From Gavia stellata (taxonomy: Eukaryota > Chordata > Aves > Gaviiformes > Gaviidae), in contig NC_082620.1 of NCBI RefSeq assembly GCF_030936135.1, positions 5,580,001 through 5,644,000 on the forward strand: a DNA stretch of 64,000 nucleotides, read 5' to 3'. The position numbers and the translations under genes are program-made. The notes beneath the pieces are model-generated. The model was not told where the DNA came from. It did no database searches and saw only the letters and a list, made by a program, of their open reading frames with translations. Shown in pieces: positions 1 to 15,200 of the stretch. Every line of letters starts with the position of its first letter. Positions within the stretch are counted from its first letter, which is position 1.

Positions 1-280
1 CCCAGCAAAGCAAGGGCGCTTCCATGCATGTGTGTGCATTATAAATAATAGAAAGGTATAATTTATGGACTCTGTTTTCCATGAGGCTCGTAGCTGCAGA
101 GTCTTGCCCGCTATAGCATCAGAGCCCTGCCGAGTTCAGTTGTTTGTGAACATCTGCCCCACCCCACACACTCCCGTTTCCATGATCTCGCCGTCCCTCC
201 TCCCTCTGCCACCCGCTCAACCCCAGCAGCCGGAGTCTGACTGTCTTTCCAGGAAGCCCAAATCGAAGTAGCAGACTCAC
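1..280 (-). other. NOC2L intron sequence at the window edge
   Basis: Follows the exon 15 donor. No further coding exon of NOC2L is recognisable here. I see no repeat. Confidence 0.7.
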
Positions 281-3200
281 CACAGACTCCCCGCTGGCCA
301 CGCCAAAGGTAGCTTTCTGACGCCTGCTGGCGATGTAGGCAGAATTTTCCTGCAGTTTCTCCAGGAGCTGCCGGATAGGCTTGCAGTAGTTGGCAATCTT
401 GCATTTCTTCAGGAAAGATTTTAGCTGGGAGAAGGAAAAGAAAGGAAGAATGAAAGCAATGTAATAGTTTCCATAAACAGATCCCATCAGCAAAATAGCA
501 TTTCCTACCCCAGTGACAGACAGCATGGGGCACCTTTTCCCTTCAATTCATACCAAACTCCAATGTATCACCCATAATCAGCCCTGGGGGTCCTGCCACC
601 CTGGGCTGGGAGGATGCAAAGAGTTGCAGCGACAGGCCAGATGTTTGTATGCAATCCAGCACAGGTGCCTTGCTCAAAAACAGCTTTTTGCACCCTTTAA
701 TACTACTTCTTTCTGAAAAAAATGTATCAGTGGAGTTCAAGGAGCCAGCAGGAAAAAAGTCTATGCTCTCTGAGGCCTCAGCTCCTAGCTGCCGTTGTAG
801 TTACAATATCACTGTCTCCTGCTCAGCCAACTAGTAAGAGGGATGGTGGACCAGATGCATGAAGAGCTGGAATAACAGTGGAGGCCTATGGATGCTAGAT
901 GGCCAAAACCACAGGGAAGGCAGGATTAGAATGGGAAAGGTGTCTGTGGGTTAAGACTGTGGAACACCAGTGGATATTGGAATGGGAATACCAAATACGA
1001 GAGGCTGTGGATGAGACTGATGGCTGGAATTGAAGGCAGAGCTTGAGAAGAGACTTAAAATTGGGGTGGAAGTGTCTGTGACTGGGAGTAAGGGTCTTTG
1101 GCATAGCTCGGTGGGAAAACTTGGTGCTGCTACAGCAGCAGAGCCATGGGTCTGGACAGACAGCCATCTGCAGAGTCACACGGGGTGAAGTTTACTTAAC
1201 CTCTGAGTGTACCAACCCAGCTCCAACTGGCACCACTGATTTTCTAAGGGTGCAAACCCACACACCCACCACACAAAAATTTACAAAATAACCCTCTCTG
1301 TGGACAACTTGTGCAGCATGTGCCTAGATAACTCTTTCTTTTAGACCCAAGGCCTTATGTGTAACCCTCAGGACAAGAGCCAGTCTGCCAGGAAACCACA
1401 AATCCTAATGCTGCCTGAAAGGGCAAGGACCATCCTACTTAAAGAATTTGCTCCTGCCCTCTCTCTGCATCCAAAACACACCTCACTATTCTCAGACAAT
1501 GAGAATTCATTATAAACAGGGCATGTTTTTGTGTTGTGTTTTTTTTTTTTAATCTCAGTAGCCTTGTCCTCAAGCAAACCTCTTTTCTCCCCACCAAAGA
1601 AGATTTCCCCTCCCAATACAAACCACCCTCCAACACCACTGCACTGTTCTGACACCTCCAAACTAAAAGCTGAAGCAGCAGTGGACACTCTTGCTGACAG
1701 AATGAGAGATGGGGGTGTCCAGATTGACTCGTGGCTTGAATTCCAGTTTACTACACTGTCTGCTAACAGTTTTCACCAATCCCAAGAGAAGATTCTAAAG
1801 TGCTGTCCAAATTCTGCAAGCCAAGCTCTTTGCTAGAGCCATATATATATATATACACACACACACTACACAGACACTTGATTTAGAGGAATAGATCCAA
1901 CAAGGCAAAAGAAAATGGTTAACCACAATGGAACCTTCATCTCAGCTGGGACCTGCAGATGCTATCATGATAGAGATAAAGGGTTTCTAGTCAGCAAATA
2001 CAGTACTGCCTTCTCTATTTACAGCTTCAAATGTTCTGCCTCAAAAGACAGAGCTGGGGGAAGGAGGAAGATGTCTCCCTCCTGTCAAGCCTACATGTTG
2101 GCTTGATCTTACATGCCAAGTTGGTAGGTATTAAATGTTAATTAAGAGGTGACAGTCACACCTAGCCCCTCTCTGTCAGGACACTGCTTTCCTGATGGGT
2201 ATATTGCTGCAGGATCTGCTCTCTGCTACACATGGAGCATGTCCCCCATTACCTAGCAGCAGGGGCTTCTCTCGTCCCTTTATCCCCAGCATACGCCCAC
2301 CTGCCATCATACATCCAACTCAAAAATGGGAGTTAAAATGAACACCCCTCCCCCTTTCCACAAAGCAAACAGCCCATCAAACAAGTACAAAGGAACCATC
2401 AGCAAAACTATTCTGCTGGTGAAGCCTGTCCTACCTTCACCTCCCTTTCTAAAATACTTATTTTTTTATAGGTGCTGCATATTTATCTCCACTGAGAGAT
2501 GCATTTGTCATTCGATTTATCTCACTTGATCCCCACAGCTGCAGCCCCAGATCCATTTCATCCGCTGCCACATACATTATCATTTTTCTTTCGTTGCAGA
2601 AGTGTCACCAGAAATCCTGCAAAATCTCAGGCTCTATCTGTGCAGTTTGGTGTTGTGTGTTCGCTTTCACAGCCGTATGCTTCATTTCTTCTTTCCCCCT
2701 CCTCTCTCCTACCCCTGCAATCCCTCACAGTCCCACCACTATCTGCCACAGATATTAATGAAATGTAATGAGATCTCAGTCCTGTGTTAAGAGGCAGGGA
2801 ACAACCAAGAAGGTAAAAGAAGACAGAGGAGAGAGAGAAAGGGACTCTGTGTATGCCGTTTTCCACTCTGCCAAATACAACAACCATATCTTTCCAGAAT
2901 AAAAGCAATCAGAACATACGCGTGTATGTGTGTGTGAGTATATGTCATTAACATCTCACATCGGTTCCTAGCTAAGCAGCTCTGTGATTAGCGGGATTGA
3001 TTCTGTCGAACTGCCAGCCTTAAACACCAATGGTTTATACCAGCAGAGACCACAGCGAAAATCTAGCTCCTCTTTACTGTAAACGACGCAGGGAACTATA
3101 AATGATCTGAAGCAGCTGGGCGTGTGTGTTGCAGGGAACCCAAATCAAGCCCAATCCCCCACTCACAAAAAGCAGAGGTACCATTCGACTCAGGAGAGAG

Positions 3201-6200
3201 AGCAAGCAGCAGTACAAAAGGCTGCTGGCAAGGCAAACCAGCACCTCCTGCCCTTCTGCCTAGCTGCAAGTCATGCCTAGATCATGCCATCTTCTGCCTC
3301 TACCCAGCAGTACCTACCCCTTATCGACGCCTGCCCAGTTTTTCCCTTTAACATCCCACCTCTGCTCTGTGATGCCTGTCAGGGCTCTAGGGAAGGGAAG
3401 AGGCAGTCTCTTCCAAGGCTCCAGCCACGCAGGCTCTGCCCTCTGAGCTCCTTACCAGCCTGTGTAGGCAGTGACCACCATGGGGTCGTCCCAGCGGCTG
3501 GGCAGAACAGAAGCCTTTGAACTGTTTCCCGCCCCAACTGGCTCTCCTTTCCTTTGATCTGCCCGGGTGCTTCCTGCCTTCCAGGCAAGGAGGTTTCAAA
3601 GTTCAGCTTGAAGGCACTTCAGCCTAGCTTCTCCCAAAGCCGCTGACCAGAAGATGAGGAACGCAACCCTCGCCAGCTGGAACACAGCCCCTACGACACG
3701 GCACTGTGAGAAGCGTGAGCTCATCGGGGAGGAAGAATCAGGACAGATGGATTTTTACAGTTAACTGGAACTGTTCCAGGAGAAAAGCCTCCCCCCCACA
3801 CTTTCCCGAAGACTCTGAGATTTTGGGAAGCTAACCTCAGCACCCCAGCCCAGCAGACGCCACGAGGCTGTGGTTAGTGGCAGCCAAATAGGAATACGAT
3901 AGCATTAATTCTCTGCAGAAATACAGGCTGGTCCCAGGGTGTGTTTGGAAGCCACAGGCCGCTTGGTGCCAGAGTGCCGTCAGCCGTTTTTCATTCCAGC
4001 TAGAACATCGGCTCCGACAGCTTCGATGCTCTCAACAGCTGCTGGCTGAGGGGAAAGGCTTTGTTCGCTGCCGATAAGTGAGAAGCACGCAAAGCGAGAG
4101 CAAGCACAGGAGCTGCTCTCCTAGCACAGAGAGTGCCTGTCAGCTCACATTAGCCAAAGCAGCCTACTGCCAGCTAGGCAATGGCCTGTGCCAGGCTGCC
4201 GGGACCGAGCCAAGAGTCATGCGCCTGACAGATGCCAGCCTATTACATACAGCAGAAAGAAGAAGATTTGCCTCCCAAGCAGCCTGTGGGTCCCAGCCGA
4301 GACATTGCTCCCACGTCAACCAGAGGCATCATAGCAAGAAGTTATGCAGACACAGGGGCTCATGGCAGACACTAAAGCAAAGCAGAGGTTCGTGTCCCCA
4401 TGGCGGCTACGACAGCAGCCCTCTGCCAAACTTGTATGACGCCTGCCACTTATGAGTTAAAAATAGAAAGGACTGGGAGGAAGGGAGGGAACAAGTTCCA
4501 ACACGTTTGCACTGAGCAATCTTACTGTTCAAAGCAGAGAGATCACTGCTCATTCAAAACTGAAGCCACCCAGCTAGCAAGGTATTAGGGAAGGATTATG
4601 CACCCAGATGCACAGCACTATTAGGCAGTTTTACTGCAGACAATGAAGTATGTAAACATGAAGTAGCTAGGAAGAACACCCTGCACGGTGGAATGCCAGG
4701 GGAGAGGCAAAGGAGACTACTTTGCAGTACTGCAGTTAGGTGCAGCAAGGAGGAGGGATGGAGACAGGAATTGTACTGTTTTGTATAGAGGGACCTAGGG
4801 AGAAAGTGCCCCAGCTGATGGAGACGCTGTGAAAGGAGGGAAGATTGCCATCTTGTGGAGAGCACATGAGGGAGGCTGTAAGGCAAGGAAAAGTATGGGC
4901 TCACAGAGCACAGGTACTGCTCTGAGACAATGCAGCAGTTCGGACAACTCTGAGTTGCCAAGAACTCATCTGCATTTGCTAGTCAGAAACACATCTCCAC
5001 AGCAGTTACGCAGCCCTCTGTTCCGCTTTGGCTCCCAAGAGTGGCTAACTCCACAGCCACTTTCACCTACCTTCAGCCTCCTAATTAGATGTAAAGCCTC
5101 TGTTCCTCCCCAAGAATCCCCCAAGACGCAAAGAAAAACTCTAATTAAGAAAAGGTAAATGGCTCTCTCCTCACATTGTGAGGACCACCTTGAGTTCACT
5201 GTTAGCTTAAATGACTTTATCCTGCTTCGTGTGTATTCATGGCATGGCCAAGAAGCATCTTACACCTTACCTGAATGACAGTGGGGAGAACCAACTCTGG
5301 GAATCCAATGCTGTAGGCTTGGCAATGGAGATACTCAAGCATCAGGTCATAGAGCTGTTCAATGAGTCCATCCTGGGTAGGGGAAGTAGAAATAGAGATA
5401 TCAGATAGGAACTAAACCCTACAGTGCCCAGATTGGGAAATGAGTCTCCAGCCTTATGGGGCAGGAACACAAAGCATATTGCTAGGCAACTCTGTTGTTT
5501 ACAGAGAAGCTGTGCACTGTTGGCTGCTGGGGTTCCACTTACTCGGAAGGCCTTCTCCTGCAGGTTGGCATTGGAAAGCTTCAAGATTACTGCGAAGTTT
5601 ATAGGCTTAGCGCTTATACGTCCTGGCTTCTTGTTGAAATCCACTTGTTGGAAAACCTACAACAGAAAAAACAGTGCGAAGATGATCACACCGCAAAACA
5701 AAATACCAAATGACTCAACTAAGATCATGCAATTGATGGCAGAGCTGAGAAGATGATCCAGAAATCCTGATTCCTGCTTGCCTGTTCTGATCACTGTGCC
5801 ATAGCTTTCTTAAACACCCTAGCAAGGGACAGTTAGGGAGCAAACACCAACCACACTTGAAGCTTTAGACACCTGAGTGTCAAAGATGCCACAGAAGTAT
5901 GAGGTAAAAGGAAACCAAACACAAGCAACAACACAAGAAACTAGAGGTTTGTTCCTCAGACCCACGTTTCTAATGGTCAGAAAGATCGTACTACAAAGCT
6001 TGAGCATATTTTGGAGCTGTCCCTTAAGGTGAGAAGCTTTTCAACAGCAAGACTAAATGCTGCTTACACCAAATCCATGACCCTTTGATCGTCACTTAAA
6101 TAATTGTCCCAGGAAGCAGAGAGACCGGTAAGTCCTTTTCACAAACACCCTTTGCCAGGCAATGTTTCTATTCTAACACATTCCCCATTGGCGTCCCTTG

Positions 6201-9200
6201 TACCAATTATAACTGACAGCCTTTGAATAAGTGCGTATTATTCTCCATGGACACATTTCATTTTATAGCGAGGAACATGGAGAAAAACTCGTCCCTTCCT
6301 AGAGTTTGAGAGGAGACCATCCACCCTGCTCATCAAAATGATGCGCACACACAAGCTCTAGGCTATAGCTGGATGCCCAGTAGACTAGTACGTAATATCA
6401 AAAGGCAGACCTGCACCTTCAGTTTTGTGTTTCTGCAGAGCTTGTTTAATGATAATGGTTGAGGAGAGGAGTGTTTCTAAAACAGAAGCTATGAAGCTTA
6501 CACAGCAGAAAGAAGAAAACAGAGAGGAAGTTTACATATGTGTGTGTGACGGTCTCTCCAGGGTGGCATCTCGAGTTTGGTTTTAATTAAGAAGAGCCAT
6601 TATTTCCTTAAAACTTAACAAACTGTAATCAAGACCAAGAACTACGAAAGCCTTTTCCCCACTCCCTCCTTTTTGGAAGGGGTTTCCCAGCTTCACTGGG
6701 GGAAGCATAACATGAATCAATAAGAATTTCCATCCTTCGCTTCCCTGAAAGGCTACATTTGGCCCACAGGAAAGCTCTCTTCAGCTGAAATCAGCTAGAG
6801 CCAGAATCTGCCTTGGTCCCTACCACCCTGGGCAGACATCGGGGTACACTATCCCAGTAAGCCTGTGCGCTGTGCTGCTCTTCCTCTGAAGCTGTGACAC
6901 AGGAAGGAGGAAAAGGTTTCTAAAGTGAGCAGCAATGCAAATATGCCCTTTCCCAGCCTGGTAGGGGCAGACCTCAGGAGAAAGATTTAAGAACTACAAA
7001 AACTATTTGATTCGGGGCAGATTCCCAGAGACCCCCATCAGGGGGTAACAAGTGGCAATCAAGGGAGGTGTTCACTAGCAATGGGATTTGATTAAAAAAA
7101 AAAAAACCAAAACAGCCAACAATTAGTAATCATTTGCATATCTGATGACAACCATTGAGGGGGGCTGATGAAGAACAAATCTTGCCCACCCACACTTTTG
7201 AACACCTGAGAAGCAACCTACAGTTCCTCTCCCTGACCCCAATGCTTTTAAATCAGACTCCTGAGCAGGAAATAATTTCTATTCCCGCTATGCAGCAGCA
7301 ACACATTCATCATCAGACCCCAACCAGCCCAGCAACATGGGGATGCAGCGTGCTGATTGCTAGAGGGTGAGGTGAGGAGGAAAGGGAGCGTGTTCAGGTC
7401 ACATGGATGCCCCCAGGCCAGAAAAGCATGGAGACGACTATTGATTTTTTACATTTTATTTGTCAATCCAGGTTATTTGGAAGGGAGGGACAAGCTTGGT
7501 GGCTTGTGAAAACAAAGAGCCCTAGCCTAGGGAATCGATGCTATAAACCTCGTTATGCACGGTTATTTCTTTGGCCAAAACAGTAGTATTGATCCCCGAG
7601 GTCAGACGCATTAAAGCGAAAGGTGGCAGGCTCTGTGGGATCCTAACGTGCCACTAGGCAAGCAGGGAAATGCAACCAGAGGTTTTGAAACTCTCCCAGG
7701 AGGTGCTAGGGAGCTGCTCAGGACATGTGGGAAGAGGGGAAAATGTGGTTCCCATCTCAAGACTGTGCAGAATGGATCAGCTAACGGCCAAACTGAAGGA
7801 GAGGATGAGTGATGTCTAGGAATCCTGTGGCAGGGTGGAAATGCAATAATGAGGGACTACAGGGCCAGAAAATGTCAAAAGCCAGCAATTTGGCTTAAGT
7901 GATAACCACTAGCAGACAGAGGAAAGGACAGGGCAACACAGGCAGGAAGGAGAAGGATTTTTGGCAATCTCAAGCTCACAGTCGATTTCCACGTGGCTAG
8001 CTGGAAGGGTACTCAGATATACAGTTTACACTACCACAGCGCAAAACAGAGAACCAACTCTGCACCCACAGCACTCCCACTGTATTGCCCCATCTGCCCC
8101 CCATTTCCTTCTCTCAGGCTCTAGCAAAAGCCTCCTGGCATCTGCTTTGATCACCCCAAAGCTGGCTGCCCACGGTCAGCTCCCAGCAGGGACACAGTGC
8201 TTTGCTGGGCACGCTGGCAGCTTTCCCTCAGGTCTGTCAGTCACCCTCCCACTTAACTAGGCTCTCTCAGCCCTTCCCTCAGTGAAGCTGCTCCAGCAGA
8301 CTCTGATTATGGTCAAGTTCAGACAAGCTGGCCAACTTTCTGCAGAAGCTGGCTTGAAGCACTCAGTCACAAAACAGTTAAGGTTGGAAGGGACCTCTGG
8401 AAGTCATCTAGCAGGGTCAACTAGAACAGGTTGCTCAGGGCCATGTCCAGGCAGATTTTGAGTATCTCCAAGGACAGACACTCAACTATTTATCTAGGCA
8501 ACCTGTTCTAGCCTCACCATATAAAGTTGTTGGCTTCTTTTTTTTCTCTCCAATGCTTAAATGTATTTCATTTTCTGCATATTGCCTCTCATCTTGTCAC
8601 TAAGTGTCATGGAGAAAAATCTGGCTTCAACCTCTTTATTCAGAGAATGGTTGAGGTTGCAAGAGAGCTCTAGAGCCAGCTGCCCAGGACCATGTCCAGA
8701 TTGCTTTTGAGTATGTCTAAGGATTGAGACTCCACAACCTTCCTGGGCAACCCATGCCAGTGCTCAGTGATCCTCACATTAAAAAAGTGTTTCCTGTTGT
8801 TCAGACAGACCCTTCCATGTTTCAGTTTGTGCTTGTTGCATCCTGTCCTGTCACTGAACACCACTTAAGAGAGCCTAGCTCCATCTTCTGTGCACCCTCC
8901 TTTCAGGTATTTTATACACATTAGTAAGATCCTTCTTGAGCCTTCTCTTCTTGAGGCTAAACAGTCCCAGGTCTTGCAGCCTCTCCTCTCATGATAGATG
9001 CTCCAACCCCTTCACCTCTGTGGCTCTTCACTAGACTCACTTTGGTATGTCCGTGTCTCTCTTGCCCCAGAGAGCCCTGAACTAAACACAGTACTCCAGC
9101 TGTGGTCTCACTGGTGCTCAGCAGAGGGGAAAGACCAGTCAAACTGCTGCAAAGCTCTGCCTAACGCAGCCCAGCATGCCGTTGGCCTTCTTTACTGCAA

Positions 9201-12200
9201 GGGTGCATCGCTGGTTCTTCGTCAACATGTTGTCCCTGTCCTTTTCTGCAAAGCTGCTTTCCAGTCAGCCCCCAGGATATTGTTATTATGGGGTTACTCT
9301 TCCTCAGGTGCAGGACATTGCATTTCTCCGAGTTACATGAGGTTTCTGCCTGCCCATTTCTCCAACATATCAAGGTCCCTCTGAATTACAGGACACTTAT
9401 CTGGTGTATCAACAACTCCTCCCAACTTTGTATTATCTGCAAGCCTGCTGATGGTGCCACTCTGCCCCACCATTCAAGCCATTAATGAATATGATAACCA
9501 GTATCAACCCCAGTATTGATCCCTGGGATGCATCACCAGTGGCTAGCCTCTAGGCAGATTTCATGCCACTGATCACATCATGAGCCTGGAAGTTCAGCCA
9601 GCTGTCAATACACCTCAAAATCTGCTTATCTAGTCTGTAATTCATCAGCTTGTCTGTGAGGAAGTTATGGGAGATGGTATCCAAAACCTTGAAGGAGAGA
9701 AGATAAACAACATCCACTGCTCTCCCCTCATCCACTGAGGGAATCATCTCATTGTAGAAGCCTGTTAGATTGGTCAGGCATGATTTCACTCAAACAACCC
9801 CTGGTACCTGCAGGGCTGTGATGCAGAATTTAAGAGCTACAATATAATGGTGGAGCCAGGAGAATGAGGAAAAGGAAAGATGCGTCTTCAGTCGGTGCAG
9901 TGGTTCAGCTTAGTCTGTCTAAAGTTCCAGTTTTTCCTCCCTGTGTAAAGGGGACAGAGAGCCCATGTCTTGTAGAAAACTAATTCCAGATCTGTGCTTA
10001 AATGTATGACAATGTCCAGCATTATCAACTCCCTAACTACAATCTTCGTATCACCCGATTTCCTCTGACACAATCCGCTGCCCACTCCCATATACATTGC
10101 ACTCCAAGCCCCTGGGGACTTTCTCCAAAGCAAGCTGCACATCCAAACCAAGACTCAAGCCATTTAAGTGTCAAAGTGAAAAACTCGTGCCTTCCTAAGC
10201 ATGTCAGGGTTAACCTCCTCTCCCATCCCTCCGCAGGGGAAGCCAATTTTAAATTGGCATGCGAAGTCAGCCTGTGGGGAGATTTCCACCTTGTTTATCC
10301 ACACCTGCCTTCCAGCAGATGAGCCACCAATTTTCCTGCTGCAGAAACTAGTGCCTGTCACGCAATAACTGAAGCGATAAAAAAAAAAGCCTGGGAACTC
10401 ACAGGCCCTTCAAGGGGAGTAACAATACAAAAATAAAAGCCTGCCTGCTTTATATTTTCTCACAAGCCACCTCCTATCTAAGATGTAATTTTAGCAAGCT
10501 GCTTCTTTTGCTCCATCCTGGAAAGTGGAGTCAGGGAGCAGACAGCACTGGACACCCACGCTGAAGAGCATCAGCCCTTGTCAAGACACATCAAGCAGCC
10601 AGCTCTCATTTCTATTGGCAGGATCTTGGGGAATTCCTGTGCTTATGGGAATTGCACAAACGTTGAATCTGCCATCTCTTGAAAGCACAGCAGCAACAGG
10701 GCTGAGGCAAGAGGTAGCAAGGGCTGGGTTTCCTTGATGGAGAGGGGGAAGGGAAACAGACTTACAGTCACTTCTTACACAAGAAGCTTCACAGAATCTA
10801 CACCTTAAGGCCGTGCAAAGCCCTCTCCAAAAAGTGCACAAAACATAGGGTCGCAAACTCCACAGCCATTCTTTTACTGCACTTGGATTCAGTTGCAACA
10901 GTGGCTGACAGAGCAGCCTTTCCTCCTTCCTATCAAATGGAGCATAACTTATGCTGGGAAGGCTTCATTCTGCTGCCCCAACGCCAGTCACGCCCCTCAA
11001 GTCCCCTCCTGCTTAGTACCAACACATTGATCATATCCCTCAATCTCATGATGGTTTGGACAAGGGGCTTAAAATAGATTTTGTTCCATGACATGGGGTA
11101 GCATGGGACTAATATCTATTGACTAAGTCACTGGTGAATTTGTGAGCTGGTAGAAACAGGCTCATAGTTAAAGCACTAGGCTGGGCATCAGAATGCTGAT
11201 TCTCCTTCCAACATCACCACAACCACCTTGGGACTTCGGGCTGGTCACTTCCCCCCTGTGTGCTAAAGCTTCCTACTATTCATCCGCACAGCTGGAATAC
11301 ATCTCCTGCCTGAAGACAGCTTGTGGAGACTCACTAAGGGTTGTAAGAGTGTTCAGATACCTCTGTAATAGAGAGAAGGGAGTTGGGAAGAGATGGAAGT
11401 ACAAAGGGAATAGCTCTGAATGCTCTTGGGAACGCCACAGAATATTTGAGGGATGTAGAATGTATGCAGGAAGAAGGGAAAGGCTGACAGCTGCAGGGAG
11501 ATTTGGGAGTTTAATGTCATGCCAGTCACCTTGGGTTATAGAAGTTAAAGCAAAATAATTGCTAAAGTCATGTGAAAGGGTATGCAAGCAACACACATGC
11601 ATACATCTACCCTGCCCCCATCCCTCCCTTGTCACCAACACCTGGACAAGCTAAGCCGAGTAGTGCCTCACAAACAAACACAGCAGGATCGGATGTGGTC
11701 AGGGGCTTGTGGAAGCTGGGAGGAAGCTCAGCGTGCAGTGTGGTAACGTCTGGCTGGGGCCCGACACACAGATTACAGCAGAGGTGTTGGGGCCAGAATG
11801 CAGAGAGGGGGGGAAGGCCCCGAGGGTGAAAAAAAGGCTTTATCTCTCAGAGTACCAAGAAGTAAAAAGCAGAGAAGCCATCCTTGCCCCAAGCTCTACT
11901 ACCCCAGAATGGAGATGCCTCTATCACTAAATCTGGTTGGCAGAATTTCAAATATGCATGAACAAGAGGAAGGAAGCAGGCGAATGGCAAAGCCACACAG
12001 GCCAGGGAGCAGTGGAGGAGGCAGTAGATTTATAAACATCGCTGCCTTCCACAGGCTCAGAGGATGTGGTTTGCAAAGGACGTTCACAACAACACGAAAC
12101 CACAAAAGCCTTTGCTTCAACAGAACTTGATTAGGAATGAGCCTGGCTGACTCAGGCCATTTATTATAGAAGTCTTCCTCCCTCCTCCTCTTCAGTGTCC

Positions 12201-15200
12201 AGCCTCATGCTGACCTACTGGGACTTCTGCATTCCTTACCCTGCCTTGCTCATGCTTCTTCAGTGAAATTTGGCTGCACCACTTCTGTACTACCTTCTCA
12301 CAGCAGCAAGGCTAGAAAGACCTACGTGGAGAGATGCCAGGCATCTGATACATGGGAAAGCTGGATGGCCTCTTAGCACCAGTATTTCAAACGTACTGTG
12401 TTTTGCCAGGTTGCATTCACAGAGATCTTTTTCCTAAATAAATTCTTAATTCTTGAAGGGCTTTTTCCTTCCATTTCCCTTTGTCTGCAGTTATGAGAAA
12501 CTCTTCCTTTTGCTAAGATAGGAACACATCAGCAGGATCAAGTAACAACAGCTTGGGGAGTTACCGTAACCAGTTAAGCCTCTGAATCTCTTCTTTGGCA
12601 AACCCTTTGCCTACTCCAGCTGCATTAGTTAAACCACCTAGGAATGTATGTTTACACCCAGCTGATCTCAGATACTCTCTGCTCACAGGCCAATAAAACT
12701 TTAATCCTATTTGCTAACCAAACAATACATTCTGTCTGATGCTGTTTGCCAGGGATTTTAGGGAGTAAGCAAATCGGGCAACCTTGGGAGCTGTTGGTGG
12801 GTATAGTGAGTGAGTGTGCTTATTAGGTAGTAGGCATCAGCCGTTGCTAGGTCAGCAGGAACCAACTAACCTCCAGAATAAATGGCAACACTGGGATGAA
12901 GGTCCTGGTGTTTTCAGACAACAGTGTAAGTGCACGGATGCAGTGCATGCGCAGAGGGTAGAAACGAGCCGTTGGTACCAGCCTAGAGAGGAAAAAAGAA
13001 GAAAGGATATTAGGCCAAGTTTATACAGGAACTGCACCTGCAGACTTCAGTGACACTTGAGAGCCCTTCCTGCTCTACAAAAGACAAGAAAGCTTTAGTG
13101 TTGCCCAGCAAACTGTTTGAGCTGCTGAAGCTATCCCATTTGGAAATAAAATTCACACGTGTTAAAGCTGTAACGTTAACACACAAATTCCTGCAACCAA
13201 AGCACTAGGTTTCCAGCTTCTGCTGGGAGAAAGTGCTACAAGACAAGAGCTTTGCAGATGAAGTTTATCACTGATGCCATTTAGTCATGTTCAACACTTG
13301 GCTCTCGTGCTCCCAGCACAGGTAGGTATGCAAGAAAAAGTAGCAGGAACCAGCAGTAAAATGCCCATCTAAAGCAGCAAGTTTGACAAAGAAAAGAGCT
13401 CCCCCAGCATACCAGAGGAACTGCAAGGAGGAAGATGTTCCCCATTTCAGGCTACATACCCTCTGTGTACCCACAGTTCATGCTGTCACTTGAACAGTGA
13501 CACTCTTACTGTGGAATGTCACTGAGGCAGAAGGAGCTGGACTGGCAGCAACCAGCATATCAGAAAGGACAGAGTGGGAATGAGTATGACCTCACTCAGC
13601 CAAATCTGTTCAGCTCTCTCCAATCCAGAGCAGCACCTGAGCTATTCCTATCTCCTTCAGAGAGACAATGTGTACATTTGAACAGCCAGTAATCAGCATG
13701 GAGGGGAAGAGGCCAGCCTTTCTTTGACACACACTTCAAACCATTACGCACTTAGATATTAAGAAAGAAGTAGAGCCAACTCCCTTTGTAAGGTTGGGAC
13801 CGAGAAGGGTCAGCTCCCCAGCACCACATAAGCCAGCAGAAGGGAGAATGCAAAGCTATCCCTAAAAGACACCAGACCTCATTACTGTACCACTCTAGAA
13901 ACCTCTCACTCTGAATGACCTGTACTTGAAGACATGGATGCCTCCAGCATTAACAAGGATTTTTATTTTTTTTTAAAAAACACAGTTCCTAGACAACAGG
14001 CTCAAGTCTGATAAATGAACCCCTCCCCAGAGAGCTTGCTGAGCAATCCAGGAGAGCAAAAAAACTGCCTGACCAGGCACTATAAATCACCTGCATCTCC
14101 CCCCCAAATAGTGAAATAATTATCATTGGATCCATTATAGAAATAAATCTACTTTGCACCCCTGATCTGGCACCACTGGAGATGACGAAAGCCATTCTCA
14201 GGAATTAATTGATCGAGGAATAAACCTGTTAAGTGTATAGATTTACTGTAAACCAAGACCATTAATTTTAGAGTGCGTGGCAATGCAACAATCTGTTCAA
14301 CTTCCCAATGGCTGGATGTACAGGGAATACAAAACACAGCTGGGTCCCAGCTCTGCTGAGGAAGGTCCAACTGTCTAGTCACTCCAGGGCACAGCCGTGG
14401 GGTTCAAACTGACTCACATTTCATCTCAGCAGAGAATGCTCTCTAATGTCTTACCATCACTATGTCTTGGAATGCCTGCTCTACATCTCCCATGCAGCCA
14501 GGGCTAACATAGGATAGTGCTAACAGGGATAACAGGAGCTCGTGCAACAACTCTGCTGCAAAAAAACCAACCATGAACTCTGACAAATACAAGCACACAG
14601 ATCAAAAGGAGGAACTTGTGGACTATGGAGGCAGAGAAAAAGCACAAAGCAGAGAAAGGAAGGGGGAATACCTACAACACTGCCCCACTGGTCAAACTAA
14701 CTGCAATCTTTCAGCTGTTTGTGAGGATAGCATCACTCATTACATGGCAATTACATGAGCAAACTCAGCAATGAGGCTCTTCCCAGCATCACAAAAGTCA
14801 GAAACCATCAATTCCAGCACTTCTCCATTCAGTAGTCCAACTTCCATGGACCACATCTTGAGCACAGGTAACTTCCAGACACCCATGGGGTCCATTTCTG
14901 AAATATGTATTATTAAAAATTGTTTCAATGCATTTTATATACTGGAAAGCAAGAAGAAGGAGCAAGAAAATGAGGGAGCTAATTTTGATTTTAGCAGGCA
15001 ACCCTATTCTACTAGTTATCTTGTTTAGTCACTTTTCAAATTCTGCCCTGGTCCCTACCTAGAGCAAAAAGCCTGTGATGGATGGTGGTTTCTCCCCATC
15101 CCCCTCAGGTAAGAGGCCAGGGTGGCACGGGGAGCCGATCGATTGGGTCCCACAGACAGACAGACACCCGCTCACCACCCTTTCGCTGGAGCCAGGCGCC

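Larger units (their letters stand above)
5657..12870 (-). other. NOC2L intron between coding exons 13 and 12 (7.2 kb)
   Basis: The longest NOC2L intron in the window. It carries two minus-strand CR1 fragments (8366-9790), an A12 run near 7095-7106 and an octamer motif at 7132-7139. No other gene is supported. Confidence 0.8.
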
